Source: UBA2108 sp002713215 (GTDB lineage: Bacteria > Bacteroidota > Bacteroidia > Flavobacteriales_G > Salibacteraceae). Taken from it: DNA of 64,000 nt. The translations under genes and the position numbers were made by a program. The notes beneath the pieces were generated by a model that was not told the DNA's origin, made no database searches, and was given only the letters and a program-made list of their open reading frames with translations. The DNA is taken from assembly GCA_937891015.1 (NCBI GenBank), contig CALAPY010000062.1:1-64000 (forward strand), read 5' to 3'. Positions 8,693-16,958 of this stretch are shown here, one piece after another. The stretch's first letter is position 1. The number at the start of each line of letters is the position of its first letter.

Positions 8693-9181
8693 ATGGCTTA
8701 CGATAATAAAATAACAGACGAGGAAATTGATTTAGCAATTGAAACCCTGGAAGACATGGAAGAAGGGAAGTTGGAAAAGCTATTTAATCGCTTAGCCGAA
8801 CAGCAACCCCATGCCGTTGGGTTTGTACTTGGATTGGGTGAAGGGCTAAACAACGAAGAGGCAGAAGAAGACCTGCTTTATTTGGTTATGATTATGTGGT
8901 TTGCCATTGAATCAAATAAAAAGGCGGAGCTTAACTCCATTTCCGAAGAAGAAATGGAAAACCTTCAACATAAAATTGATGAAAGACTCGAACGCATTAT
9001 GTCTTTTGCTGCAGAGGAAGAAGAGGATGAATTTGAAGTGCTTATTTCCGAAAGTTCGCAACCCGCACTGGTTTCTTACCTGAGTGATGAATTCTTCTCG
9101 GAAGAGTATGCCAGGATGCCTGAAATGAAAGTAGCTAAAATGTTTTCCTGTTTATCCGTACTTGCTGAAACCTTATCCTAG
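8693..9181 (+). CDS. Acidic cytoplasmic protein, unknown
   Basis: 162 residues, no signal peptide, very acidic (runs such as AAEEEEDEFEV), predicted mostly helical. Family not recognised. It follows the dehydrogenase gene by 33 bases and is probably cotranscribed. Its TAG stop shares four bases (CTAG) with the stop of the convergent gene on the minus strand. Codon usage and composition look like the neighbours, so it is likely a genuine conserved hypothetical. Confidence 0.7.
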   Translation: MAYDNKITDEEIDLAIETLEDMEEGKLEKLFNRLAEQQPHAVGFVLGLGEGLNNEEAEEDLLYLVMIMWFAIESNKKAELNSISEEEMENLQHKIDERLERIMSFAAEEEEDEFEVLISESSQPALVSYLSDEFFSEEYARMPEMKVAKMFSCLSVLAETLS

Positions 9182-10068
9182 CCTTTAGGAGGCCAGGGAA
9201 ACAGGGCAGACGTACGCTCCCTGTATTCCTTATACCCCGATCTTCTTTCCATCATTCGTTTATCCATCATTGGAATGCTTATAAAGACAAAGAGCCCGGT
9301 TATGGCCACAGGTCCTGCGATCATCCATAGAGGATTGTCGGGGTGATAGGAAAGCAGGTAAATACTCCACCAAAAGAGCATTTCTCCTAAATAATTGGGA
9401 TGCCGTGTATATTTCCAAAGCCCGGTTGTTAAGAGGCTCCCCTTAGGAGGGTTAGATGCTTTGAATGCCCGCAACTGGTTATCGCCAACGGTCTCGAAAA
9501 ACAGGGCGATACAGAATAATAAAAAACCCATAAATTGAATTAAACCAAAATCGTTCGCACCATTTTCAAACAGAGCAAAAGCGGGTACTAGCCCTAAAAA
9601 AACAATTAATGTTGGGAACATGTGAATTCCGGAAAAATCGAGGAAGTAGGCAATTTTAGGGTTGTCTTTCCTAAGCATTGAGTACCGCCAATCTTCGTGA
9701 TCCAGGTTTTTCCAACCCTCTGCCCAGTTATAAGTTAGCCGAATTCCCCAAAATACAACACACCACAGCAGTATGCTTTGCGCGCTAAACTCCAATAACG
9801 AATAGTCGAAAACATAGAACAGCACAGCTAGTAACAGGATTGGAACAACACTCCAATAAGGATCATAAATACTGGAATTTTTAAAACTAACCGAACCAAT
9901 AAAAACGATAACAGTAGCCAGTACATCAACTATTAATAGGGTTGGTAGTAGCCCCATATCGGAGTATAGGTAAGTAGCAATTAGAATTCCAATGAGGGTT
10001 GCAACAGAATATATGGCTAGCACAACTCCCAAGGAGAACAGTTTATTACTCCTTTGCATAGATTTCAT
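9178..10068 (-). CDS. DUF1295 / steroid 5-alpha reductase-like membrane protein
   Basis: Seven or eight hydrophobic segments. The C-terminal part has GLWKYTRHPNYLGEMLFWW and the closing RRSGYKEYRERTSALFPW, both hallmarks of the DUF1295/steroid 5-alpha reductase and isoprenylcysteine methyltransferase-like superfamily, in which the conserved RHPNY binds the cofactor. Substrates in bacteria are mostly unknown. I use the ATG at 10068 (MKSMQRSNK), which overlaps the upstream gene by 23 bases; the frame extends to an ATG at 10122 but those residues look unlike a membrane protein start. Confidence 0.85.
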   Translation of the reverse strand: MKSMQRSNKLFSLGVVLAIYSVATLIGILIATYLYSDMGLLPTLLIVDVLATVIVFIGSVSFKNSSIYDPYWSVVPILLLAVLFYVFDYSLLEFSAQSILLWCVVFWGIRLTYNWAEGWKNLDHEDWRYSMLRKDNPKIAYFLDFSGIHMFPTLIVFLGLVPAFALFENGANDFGLIQFMGFLLFCIALFFETVGDNQLRAFKASNPPKGSLLTTGLWKYTRHPNYLGEMLFWWSIYLLSYHPDNPLWMIAGPVAITGLFVFISIPMMDKRMMERRSGYKEYRERTSALFPWPPKG

Positions 10069-10870
10069 TGTGGAGTTTTGTAACAGAAGATTCGTATTCA
10101 AAAACATCTTCCACAAACCCATAGTTTAACGGGTCAAAGCAATAGGGGTAAGAATATATGGCCAGTTCAAGTTTTGATACTTCGAAATCGAACAATTGAA
10201 TGAGCTCCATGAGCTGAATGGCAGAAAGGCAATTTTCCTGAATGAGTTGTTTCGCCTTTTCAAGCTTCTTATTCTCAAGGGGTTCGTCCTCAATTTTTTT
10301 ACTGATGAGCACAAATCCCTCGGGGTGGAGCGGGCTTAGGCAATTGTGCTCACTAACATCGCGCTTCACGCGAGCCGTATCTGTCACCCTTAATGCAGTG
10401 TCCTTAGGTTTGGCTATTATTTGCACGGGCTGGTTTACCTTTAGGATTGAATCAGCCTTTAGTTCAGCAATTTTCAATTCGCTTAAGCTAAGCGTATCTG
10501 CTCCGACCTTCTTCTTAATTTGTTTTTCACTCCATTCGTTTACTTCCAGTAGGTTAAGCGCATACCAATTGCGATCGAGGTTGGAGTAGAGCTTTATTTC
10601 ATAGATATAGTCCTTACCAACCTCAAAATTGACCTTGGTTTGTGGGTTGTTTATGTCCCGGTTCTCAAAAATAATCTTCAAATGGCTTGGCCCTTCCTGC
10701 AGGTTTTTAATTCGAACCTTGCTTTTAGGAGTTTCGTTTTCCTTTAACCCATTAACAAACAGATAAAACTTCTTTTTTTCAGGTGAAGTGACTTCGAGTG
10801 CAACCTGTGCTCTAAGCATTGAGCTACCCAGAATGGAAATCAGGAGAAATAAAAGGATTAATTTTTTCAC
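10046..10870 (-). CDS. Secreted protein with DUF4476 domain
   Basis: Starts at GTG (10870) whose G is also the last base of the upstream TAG stop, so the two genes are coupled. Signal peptide residues 1-21 (LLFLLISILGSSMLRAQ). Residues ~30-105 are a beta-rich segment with FYLFVNGLKENE; a Lys/Asp-rich linker follows; the last ~90 residues (LIQENCLSAIQLMELIQLF, SYPYCFDPLNYGFV) are a DUF4476 domain, a helical domain common in periplasmic proteins of this phylum. Function unknown. Confidence 0.75.
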   Translation of the reverse strand: MKKLILLFLLISILGSSMLRAQVALEVTSPEKKKFYLFVNGLKENETPKSKVRIKNLQEGPSHLKIIFENRDINNPQTKVNFEVGKDYIYEIKLYSNLDRNWYALNLLEVNEWSEKQIKKKVGADTLSLSELKIAELKADSILKVNQPVQIIAKPKDTALRVTDTARVKRDVSEHNCLSPLHPEGFVLISKKIEDEPLENKKLEKAKQLIQENCLSAIQLMELIQLFDFEVSKLELAIYSYPYCFDPLNYGFVEDVFEYESSVTKLHNEIYAKE

Positions 10871-11736
10871 TACCTGGGCCTGTTTCCTTTATTGGGGTCA
10901 ACATAGTTTTTCATGGTCTGTTCTCCACGTACGTCTACATTCTGAACAAAGTACCATCTGTCTTTTCGAAACTCAAAGGCATCGAAACTAAGGTCGGGAA
11001 TGTAGAAATCGTAAACACCTTTTAGTCCCTTATTGGGCGGTACTACATGGTCGAATACAATTTGTTTGGTCTTGGGATGGTATTTCAACGACACTACTGC
11101 GTCAGAAGAGTATTCTATAAAATATCGGGTTTGACTAGAAAATGGGGGACCGAATACCGTTTTACCAAAGTACCAGTTTCCCAATCCTTCATCATAATGA
11201 AGAACATCAATTACTTTGCGTGTACCGTTGTTGCTTTTTCCGTCCCATCCAAGCAGTATGTAGTGTACCCCTTGTTTTTTTACCTTGGTGGGAATTATTT
11301 CGTAATACAATGCACCATACCAATTATCGAACTTGCACAATTTCATTAAAGGGTCGGCCATGTTTTTGGATTGGTCATTTAGTTCGACCAATTCTTCTCC
11401 ATCCAGATCAACCAATGCATAGTAGGTAAAGTCACTAAAGTCATCCAGGATATTCCAGGTGTATATTGTAATCTTTTTATCGGGAGATTCTACCTTTCCA
11501 AAAAAGGGGATACTATCCAATCGATAGTTCAGCTTATCGTTTGATAAGAGGCTTTTTAGTTTTTCCTTGAATTGTTGGTTGTACTCCAGCCTTTTTTCAA
11601 AGCTTTCATTTTCAACCGATTGAATCCTAAGTTTTTTTAGTTCTTCAACTTCGGAATACAATTCCGAGGACAGCGTATTTTGGGCTAAAAGTCCGGTACA
11701 AAAAAATAGTGAGAATACTAAAACTACTTTATTCAA
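10870..11736 (-). CDS. Secreted protein, unknown
   Basis: 288 residues with a clear signal peptide (VVLVFSLFFCTGLLAQ, cleavage after Gln18 region). The remainder is beta-rich with DKKITIYTWNILDDFSDFTYYALVDLDG and YILLGWDGKSNNGTRKVIDVL, a pattern seen in Bacteroidota hypothetical proteins that I cannot assign to a named family. It is the first gene of a two- or three-gene minus-strand operon with the DUF4476 and DUF1295 genes. Confidence 0.7.
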   Translation of the reverse strand: MNKVVLVFSLFFCTGLLAQNTLSSELYSEVEELKKLRIQSVENESFEKRLEYNQQFKEKLKSLLSNDKLNYRLDSIPFFGKVESPDKKITIYTWNILDDFSDFTYYALVDLDGEELVELNDQSKNMADPLMKLCKFDNWYGALYYEIIPTKVKKQGVHYILLGWDGKSNNGTRKVIDVLHYDEGLGNWYFGKTVFGPPFSSQTRYFIEYSSDAVVSLKYHPKTKQIVFDHVVPPNKGLKGVYDFYIPDLSFDAFEFRKDRWYFVQNVDVRGEQTMKNYVDPNKGNRPR

Positions 11737-11819
11737 TCTGAATGAATTAAAACGAAATATAGATCCATGCCTGCTTTAGTTTCGAATCTAAATAACCGAT
11801 CTTATTACAAAGACCTCGC

Positions 11820-12167
11820 CTATAAATGTAAAAAGTCCTTTTTAGCTAGTAGCTCTTCGTCACTTTCCCTAACGTCTTCGTCGTCTACACAACAATCAAC
11901 CGGACACACTGCCGCGCATTGAGGCTCATCGTGAAACCCTTTGCATTCGGTGCATTTATCGCTCACGATATAAAAGAAGTCCATCGAAACCGGCTCTTCT
12001 TCATTCTCAGCATCATAAGTATTTCCCGAGGGTGTAGTAACACTTCCTGAAAGCGATGTTCCATCAGCCATTCTCCATTCAATTCCACCTTCGTAAATTG
12101 CATTATTTGGACACTCTGGTTCACATGCCCCACAGTTAATACACTCGTCTGTAATCGTTATTGCCAT
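11820..12167 (-). CDS. 2[4Fe-4S] ferredoxin
   Basis: The first cluster motif is CINCGACEPECP (Cys 9, 12, 15, 19), the second C-TEC-...-CAAVCPVDC with an insertion between the second and third Cys, as in Alvin-type (Allochromatium) ferredoxins. I start at 12167 because a promoter lies at 12194-12222, downstream of the longer frame's ATG at 12206. It is divergent to the LuxC-type reductase gene; in many Flavobacteriia these two genes are neighbours. Soluble low-potential electron carrier; partner unknown. Confidence 0.92.
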   Translation of the reverse strand: MAITITDECINCGACEPECPNNAIYEGGIEWRMADGTSLSGSVTTPSGNTYDAENEEEPVSMDFFYIVSDKCTECKGFHDEPQCAAVCPVDCCVDDEDVRESDEELLAKKDFLHL

Positions 12168-12193
12168 AGCGTTTATTAAACTAAATTTGACCG

Positions 12194-12222
12194 CAAAGAT
12201 ATTCACCTTGTTGGTTGAGAAA
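12194..12222 (-). promoter_or_regulatory. Candidate promoter of the ferredoxin gene
   Basis: Minus strand TTT-N18-TATCTTTG. The -7 box fits TAnnTTTG exactly, spacing is normal, and the predicted start point is ~22 bases before the ATG at 12167. It decides against the ATG at 12206. Confidence 0.5.
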
Positions 12223-12337
12223 TATTCCTTTTATCCTAATTATTAATAACATACTTTTAATTGAAATGGACATGGTTTAACCTGTTGATTTTGATAGGCT
12301 AAAGCCTTCTTTAAGCTTAACTATTGATACATAATTA

Positions 12338-13381
12338 ATGAAAGTTCAGGATAGAATTGATGCTTTTTCCATTCTTGGAAAAGAGTTAAAAACATACATT
12401 GATCAAACAGAATTGGATTCAGTTGGAGACAAGTATTCAGCGCTTAATGATTCAGTAGAACAATCTTTCTATCACAATGGGTGGTTTGTGAAAGACGAAG
12501 TACTTAGAGCAATTAAAGGAATTATTCGATTTTTGAATAAGGAGGAATTGCAGCAATGGGTGGCAAATTACTCGTCACTTTTCGATCAACCCGCAACAAA
12601 ACGGGTAGGGGTTATTATGGCCGGCAATGTTCCCCTGGTTGGTTTTCACGATATGTTGTGTGTGCTCATTTCCGGTTATCAGGTCAGTGTTAAATTATCC
12701 AGCGATGACAAACTGCTATTGCCTGCAATTTGGAGGCTGATGGAAGAGGTTAGCCCGGAATTGTATAAACGGGTAGATTATGTAGATCGATTGGAGGGAT
12801 ACGATGCCGTAATTGCTACAGGAAGCAATAATACTTCCCGGTATTTTGAAAGTTATTTTTCCAAAGTACCTAACATAATTCGAAAAAACCGGACTTCAGT
12901 TGGTGTATTAACCGGTGAAGAAACAGAGCAGGAGCTGGATTTACTTGCCTCAGATATTTTTCAATACTACGGACTGGGATGTAGAAATGTGTCTAAAGTT
13001 TACGTTCCGGAATCCTACGATGTGGACATACTTTTTAAAGCCATGTTACCCTATCAATATGTAACCGACAACAAAAAATACATGAACAATTACCTGTATC
13101 ATCAAACCTTGTTTTTGATGAATGATGATTCAATTCTAGATAATGGTTTTATTGTACTAAAAGAGGACAATAATTTGCATAGTCCATTGGGAGTGCTGTT
13201 TGTTGAAAGATATAGCGATGTTCATAAACTCGGAGTGGAATTAACCAAACTCAAAGATCAGATTCAATGTTATGTTGGTAAAGATTATTTAGCCTTTGGA
13301 CAAGCTCAAATCCCTAGACTAAATGATTATGCGGACAACGTGAATACATTGGACTTCCTGGCCCAATTAAAACGAATATGA
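12338..13381 (+). CDS. LuxC-type acyl-CoA reductase
   Basis: 347 residues, aldehyde-dehydrogenase fold of the LuxC family: KRVGVIMAGNVPLVGFHDML for the nucleotide-binding part, IATGSNNTSRYFESYF, and GLGCRNVSKVYVP whose Cys (about residue 215) is the acyl-accepting nucleophile. In luminous bacteria LuxC reduces fatty acyl groups to aldehyde; here luxD, luxE, luxA and luxB are absent, so a different aldehyde-forming role is likely. The divergent ferredoxin suggests a shared redox function, but this is inference from position. Confidence 0.85.
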   Translation: MKVQDRIDAFSILGKELKTYIDQTELDSVGDKYSALNDSVEQSFYHNGWFVKDEVLRAIKGIIRFLNKEELQQWVANYSSLFDQPATKRVGVIMAGNVPLVGFHDMLCVLISGYQVSVKLSSDDKLLLPAIWRLMEEVSPELYKRVDYVDRLEGYDAVIATGSNNTSRYFESYFSKVPNIIRKNRTSVGVLTGEETEQELDLLASDIFQYYGLGCRNVSKVYVPESYDVDILFKAMLPYQYVTDNKKYMNNYLYHQTLFLMNDDSILDNGFIVLKEDNNLHSPLGVLFVERYSDVHKLGVELTKLKDQIQCYVGKDYLAFGQAQIPRLNDYADNVNTLDFLAQLKRI

Positions 13382-13441
13382 CAATAAATGGTCGAACTTT
13401 ATAAATATTGCATTATTTTGGGCATCATTTTCAGATTAGAT

Positions 13442-15784
13442 ATGAGAACAATAGGGAAAGAAATTTGGGGGTATATTTTAGTTCTGATCTGCGTGTTAAT
13501 AGGCTTCTCGGGAAGTGCTCAGACCGTTATTTTTAGTAGCGATTTTTCTCCGGGCCCTTCCAGTTGGCAGTTGAATGCTAGAGATTCGGTACACGGTAAG
13601 GCCTCTGTTTCAGGAGGAGAAAACCGTTGGATCACCAACAACAGCTATAAGGGAAATGCCACTGCTCTTGTTCCTAATACAAATTTGCAACCTGTTGGTA
13701 TTACCGGATCGCCCAGAAGCCATTACCTGCATATCAATGCCAATAACCTTTCATTGCCAGGTGTGGCAGCTTACAACGCCAATTATTTGTACAACAACCC
13801 TGGAAGGGATCAATACATGACCCGGATGGTCGCACCGATTTCTACATCCGGGCTTAAAGATGTGGAATTTAGTTTTTGGTGGTTGAATTACGCCGATTCT
13901 TTTAATTTTCCCAACGACACGTCAGGACAGGTTTTCTATAGTATCGATAGTGCTAAAAGCTGGATTAGAACTCCTAAGACTTACTCAGGAGATTCAATTT
14001 GGAAAAAAGAGACCATTAAACTCCCGGTATTTGATAATCAAAAGCAACTCATGTTCGCATTTGTCTTTATTAATCCTGACACCGGTTTTCATCCGGCCTT
14101 TGCCATTGATGATGTTATGCTTACAGGAGTTCCTTCCAATACGCCAACTGCGAATTTTACGCAAGACAAAATACTGGTTTGTCAGGGGAAGTGTGTTCAG
14201 TTCACTGATCTGAGTACAGGCAATCCATCAAAGTGGTCCTGGAATTTTGGAACCGGAAATGTTGCTGATACCAGTAATCTGCAAAACCCAAGTTTTTGTT
14301 TTCCCAATGTTGGCAAATTCAGTATAACTCTTACTGCATCGAATTCGAAGGGAAGCGGGGCGCCATTAACTAAAACCAATCTCATATCGGTAGTAGATTG
14401 TAACGCACCGCCACAAGCAAATTTTTCAATGAATGGATTGATGAGCAAGACGATTACCATCTGTTCAGGTGATTCTGTCATTTTTGCTGATAGTAGTTCC
14501 GGAGCAGTTCAGAATAGATATTGGTCATTTCCGGGAGCTGCAGATGATTCCGGGAATTGTAGAATTGTAAACGATACCATTCCATTGGTTAAAATTCTAT
14601 ATCCGTGTGCAGGAGGAGAAGGTAGAGATACTATCTATCCGGTTACCCTGAATGTGTCCGGTGCAGGTGGAGCGACATTTATCACCAAAAACGTTCGGGT
14701 TAAATCATGTATTGGAGCAAAATCAAGAATTAAAGGGCATACAGAACAAAGAAAAACCTGTGTGGGAAGTTGTGTAACCTATGAATATGATCACACCATT
14801 GAAGATGAGTTTTACATTACGGATAAACCAACCTTTAAATGGTATTTCTGGGGAATCAGCGATACGGTTGATTCTATGATTACAAAGATTGATACTGTTA
14901 CTACGAATCCACTTGAAATTGATACAACCTGGTTTTACAGGGTTTATTCACCACTTGGCCCCATTGCTGTAGACACTAATTTTGAAAAGGATACAGTCTA
15001 TACAGATCCAAGCATTACCGTGTGTTATCCCGATTCAGGTTCATACAAGTTGGCACTGGTAACAGAGAACATATATGGTAAGGACTCACTCATGTACCGC
15101 AATATAGTTTCGGTATATGGTTACCCTCAGGTAGATGCACTGGTAGATAAACCTGTTTTGGTAAGGGGCTATTCCAATGAGCTTACTACAAACAATAAGG
15201 AGGAACACAACGGTCGACCGGTTCCCAATTGCAAGGATATGGAGGAATTTGACAAGTATATAAATGGTGATTCATCACGCTGTCATAATTACTTCTGGAG
15301 TTATAAGAATAATCAGGGTGATCAGATTTCTGATAACATAGACAACTGGAGAAGTCAGACTACAAGAGCGAGACCAGATGCTCCGACCTGGTATTACGTC
15401 ATTCGTGAAAACTTCAACGGTTGTAGAACAGTAGATTCTGTTCAGATACACATTGATAGTACCTATGAAGTAGGTATTCCCGAAATTTTTACACCTGGTA
15501 AAAATGGTTCCAGGAACAGCAGATGGTACATATTTGGAAATAGAATTACCAAAATTGACGTGAAGGTCTTTAACCGATATGGGCAAATTGTCTACCAAAC
15601 AGATAAAGTAAATCAAATTGTTTGGGAGTCAGATATTGCTCCGGTTGGCGCTGGATGGGATGGAAATTATAAAAACCAGGTAGGAAAAGAATTAGACCCT
15701 GGAGTGTATGTTTACGTGGTAAAACTCTGGCACGAAACAGGAGAGATTAAGGATTTGAGTGGAAATGTTACTTTAGTGCGCTGA
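13442..15784 (+). CDS. Gliding motility-associated PKD protein, T9SS type B tail
   Basis: I start at the ATG at 13442 (MRTIGKEIWGYILV...GSAQ is a signal peptide); the frame extends to 13388. Residues ~30-240 are a beta-sandwich (DSFNFPNDTSGQVFYSIDS), followed by PKD domains (FTDLSTGNPSKWSWNFGTG, FADSSSG). The last ~90 residues (IPEIFTPGKNGSRN, KVFNRYGQIVYQTD, AGWDGNYKNQ) are the gliding motility-associated C-terminal domain, the type B sorting signal of the type IX secretion system. Likely a cell-surface adhesin or scaffold. The stop overlaps the start of the PorP/SprF gene (TGATG), the usual partner arrangement. Confidence 0.9.
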   Translation: MRTIGKEIWGYILVLICVLIGFSGSAQTVIFSSDFSPGPSSWQLNARDSVHGKASVSGGENRWITNNSYKGNATALVPNTNLQPVGITGSPRSHYLHINANNLSLPGVAAYNANYLYNNPGRDQYMTRMVAPISTSGLKDVEFSFWWLNYADSFNFPNDTSGQVFYSIDSAKSWIRTPKTYSGDSIWKKETIKLPVFDNQKQLMFAFVFINPDTGFHPAFAIDDVMLTGVPSNTPTANFTQDKILVCQGKCVQFTDLSTGNPSKWSWNFGTGNVADTSNLQNPSFCFPNVGKFSITLTASNSKGSGAPLTKTNLISVVDCNAPPQANFSMNGLMSKTITICSGDSVIFADSSSGAVQNRYWSFPGAADDSGNCRIVNDTIPLVKILYPCAGGEGRDTIYPVTLNVSGAGGATFITKNVRVKSCIGAKSRIKGHTEQRKTCVGSCVTYEYDHTIEDEFYITDKPTFKWYFWGISDTVDSMITKIDTVTTNPLEIDTTWFYRVYSPLGPIAVDTNFEKDTVYTDPSITVCYPDSGSYKLALVTENIYGKDSLMYRNIVSVYGYPQVDALVDKPVLVRGYSNELTTNNKEEHNGRPVPNCKDMEEFDKYINGDSSRCHNYFWSYKNNQGDQISDNIDNWRSQTTRARPDAPTWYYVIRENFNGCRTVDSVQIHIDSTYEVGIPEIFTPGKNGSRNSRWYIFGNRITKIDVKVFNRYGQIVYQTDKVNQIVWESDIAPVGAGWDGNYKNQVGKELDPGVYVYVVKLWHETGEIKDLSGNVTLVR

Positions 15785-16839
15785 TGGTGAGAGTGATTAG
15801 ATACATTACAATACTGGCATTAACGACTACAATGCTTGTCGGTTATGGACAAGAGGAAATGCACTTTTCTCAGTTTACCGATGCACAAACTTTGTTTAAC
15901 CCAGCAACAGTAGGAGTTTTTCATGGTAGCTTACGTTTTAATGGTCACTACAGAACCCAATGGGGAAAGGCGGGACAACCCTATGAAACAATGGCAGCAT
16001 CGTTGGATTTACCCATCCTTTCGGACGTAACCGGAAACGACTTTTTTGCTATCGGCGGGTACTATATTCAGGACAAAGCCGGGTTAAGTGAAACTTCGAC
16101 TATGAATTCTGGATTGAACCTGAACTTTGGTAAGTCATTCGATCCGGACGAGACTCACTTCTGGTCCATGGGAGCTAAGGTAACCTACAACCAAAAGAAA
16201 ATGAATAACAATTCTAACTTGCATTGGGGATCTCAATGGGACGTTATTGATGGAACTGGCTGGACAGGAACACCCGGAATGGTAGAGGGAGAGGTGTCCA
16301 AAACTTATGTTGGGTTTGGAGCGGGCTTTAATCATTTTTTTACCAATCATGATAATATTAAAACCATGTTTGGCATTTCTATGAATAACATTAACCGCCC
16401 GGTGGTAAACTACTTAAATGATGAGTATAAATTGCGTGCCAGCGTTTTTGTACACGGTGAAGTAGAGGTACATAACCACGAAAGTCATGTTGCGGTTATT
16501 CCCAGGTTTGCTGCTTTGTTCCAGGGATCTCAACGTTATTTTATCGTTGGTTCTAGCCTTGATTTTTTGATCAAAGAAGCGGGTAAAATGACCGGAGTAG
16601 TTAAAGAAGCTACCTTGGAAATTGGTGCGTTTTACCGTTGGAAGGATGCAATGGTTTTTGAAGCACAGTTTAACTGGGCCGGTATTGGCATAGGGGTTAG
16701 TTATGACCTACCGGTTTCTAAGGTTGGAAAGGCGGTAAATTATGTTGGTGCAACCGAAGTTCTGCTCCACTACAAATTGGGCTATAAAACCGGCCTTAAA
16801 TCGAAGCACGATAGCCATCGTTTCGATAGTATTCATTAA
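15784..16839 (+). CDS. PorP/SprF family outer-membrane protein
   Basis: 351 residues, signal peptide ending in GYGQ, then QEEMHFSQFTDAQTLFNPATVG, the typical PorP/SprF opening, and an outer-membrane beta-barrel of about 14 strands. SprF is needed for surface display of SprB-like type B cargo; the upstream gene with a type B tail is therefore its probable client, and the TGATG overlap indicates coupled translation. In this phylum such pairs are numerous per genome, so this need not be the core PorP. Confidence 0.92.
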   Translation: MVRVIRYITILALTTTMLVGYGQEEMHFSQFTDAQTLFNPATVGVFHGSLRFNGHYRTQWGKAGQPYETMAASLDLPILSDVTGNDFFAIGGYYIQDKAGLSETSTMNSGLNLNFGKSFDPDETHFWSMGAKVTYNQKKMNNNSNLHWGSQWDVIDGTGWTGTPGMVEGEVSKTYVGFGAGFNHFFTNHDNIKTMFGISMNNINRPVVNYLNDEYKLRASVFVHGEVEVHNHESHVAVIPRFAALFQGSQRYFIVGSSLDFLIKEAGKMTGVVKEATLEIGAFYRWKDAMVFEAQFNWAGIGIGVSYDLPVSKVGKAVNYVGATEVLLHYKLGYKTGLKSKHDSHRFDSIH

Positions 16840-16871
16840 TAAGGTATACCTTTTTTATTTAAGGATTGATT

Positions 16872-16889
16872 TTACGTGTAAACACGTAA
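16872..16889. promoter_or_regulatory. Perfect 8+8 bp inverted repeat before the Rhs gene
   Basis: TTACGTGT-AA-ACACGTAA. The two-base spacer disfavours an RNA hairpin and favours a dimeric protein-binding site. It lies about 45 bases upstream of the Rhs -7 box. No T-run follows, so a terminator for the porP gene is less likely. A third half-like CGTGTTTAC occurs at 16896. Confidence 0.4.
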
Positions 16890-16906
16890 TTTCTGCGTGT
16901 TTACCC

Positions 16907-16939
16907 TTACAAAAGAATGAATAGCGAGAAATAGTTTTG
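16907..16939 (+). promoter_or_regulatory. Candidate promoter of the giant Rhs gene
   Basis: TTA-N22-TAGTTTTG, exact TAnnTTTG -7 box and one-mismatch -33 box, with a predicted leader of about 15 bases before the ATG at 16959. Confidence 0.5.
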
Positions 16940-16958
16940 GGAGATTAAATCTTCCATT

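Noticed and set aside
12338..13381. Start of a lux operon
   Set aside because: Only the LuxC-like reductase is present; the next genes belong to gliding/T9SS.
16872..16889. Intrinsic terminator for the PorP/SprF gene
   Set aside because: Two-base spacer and no T-run; protein-binding dyad is the better reading.
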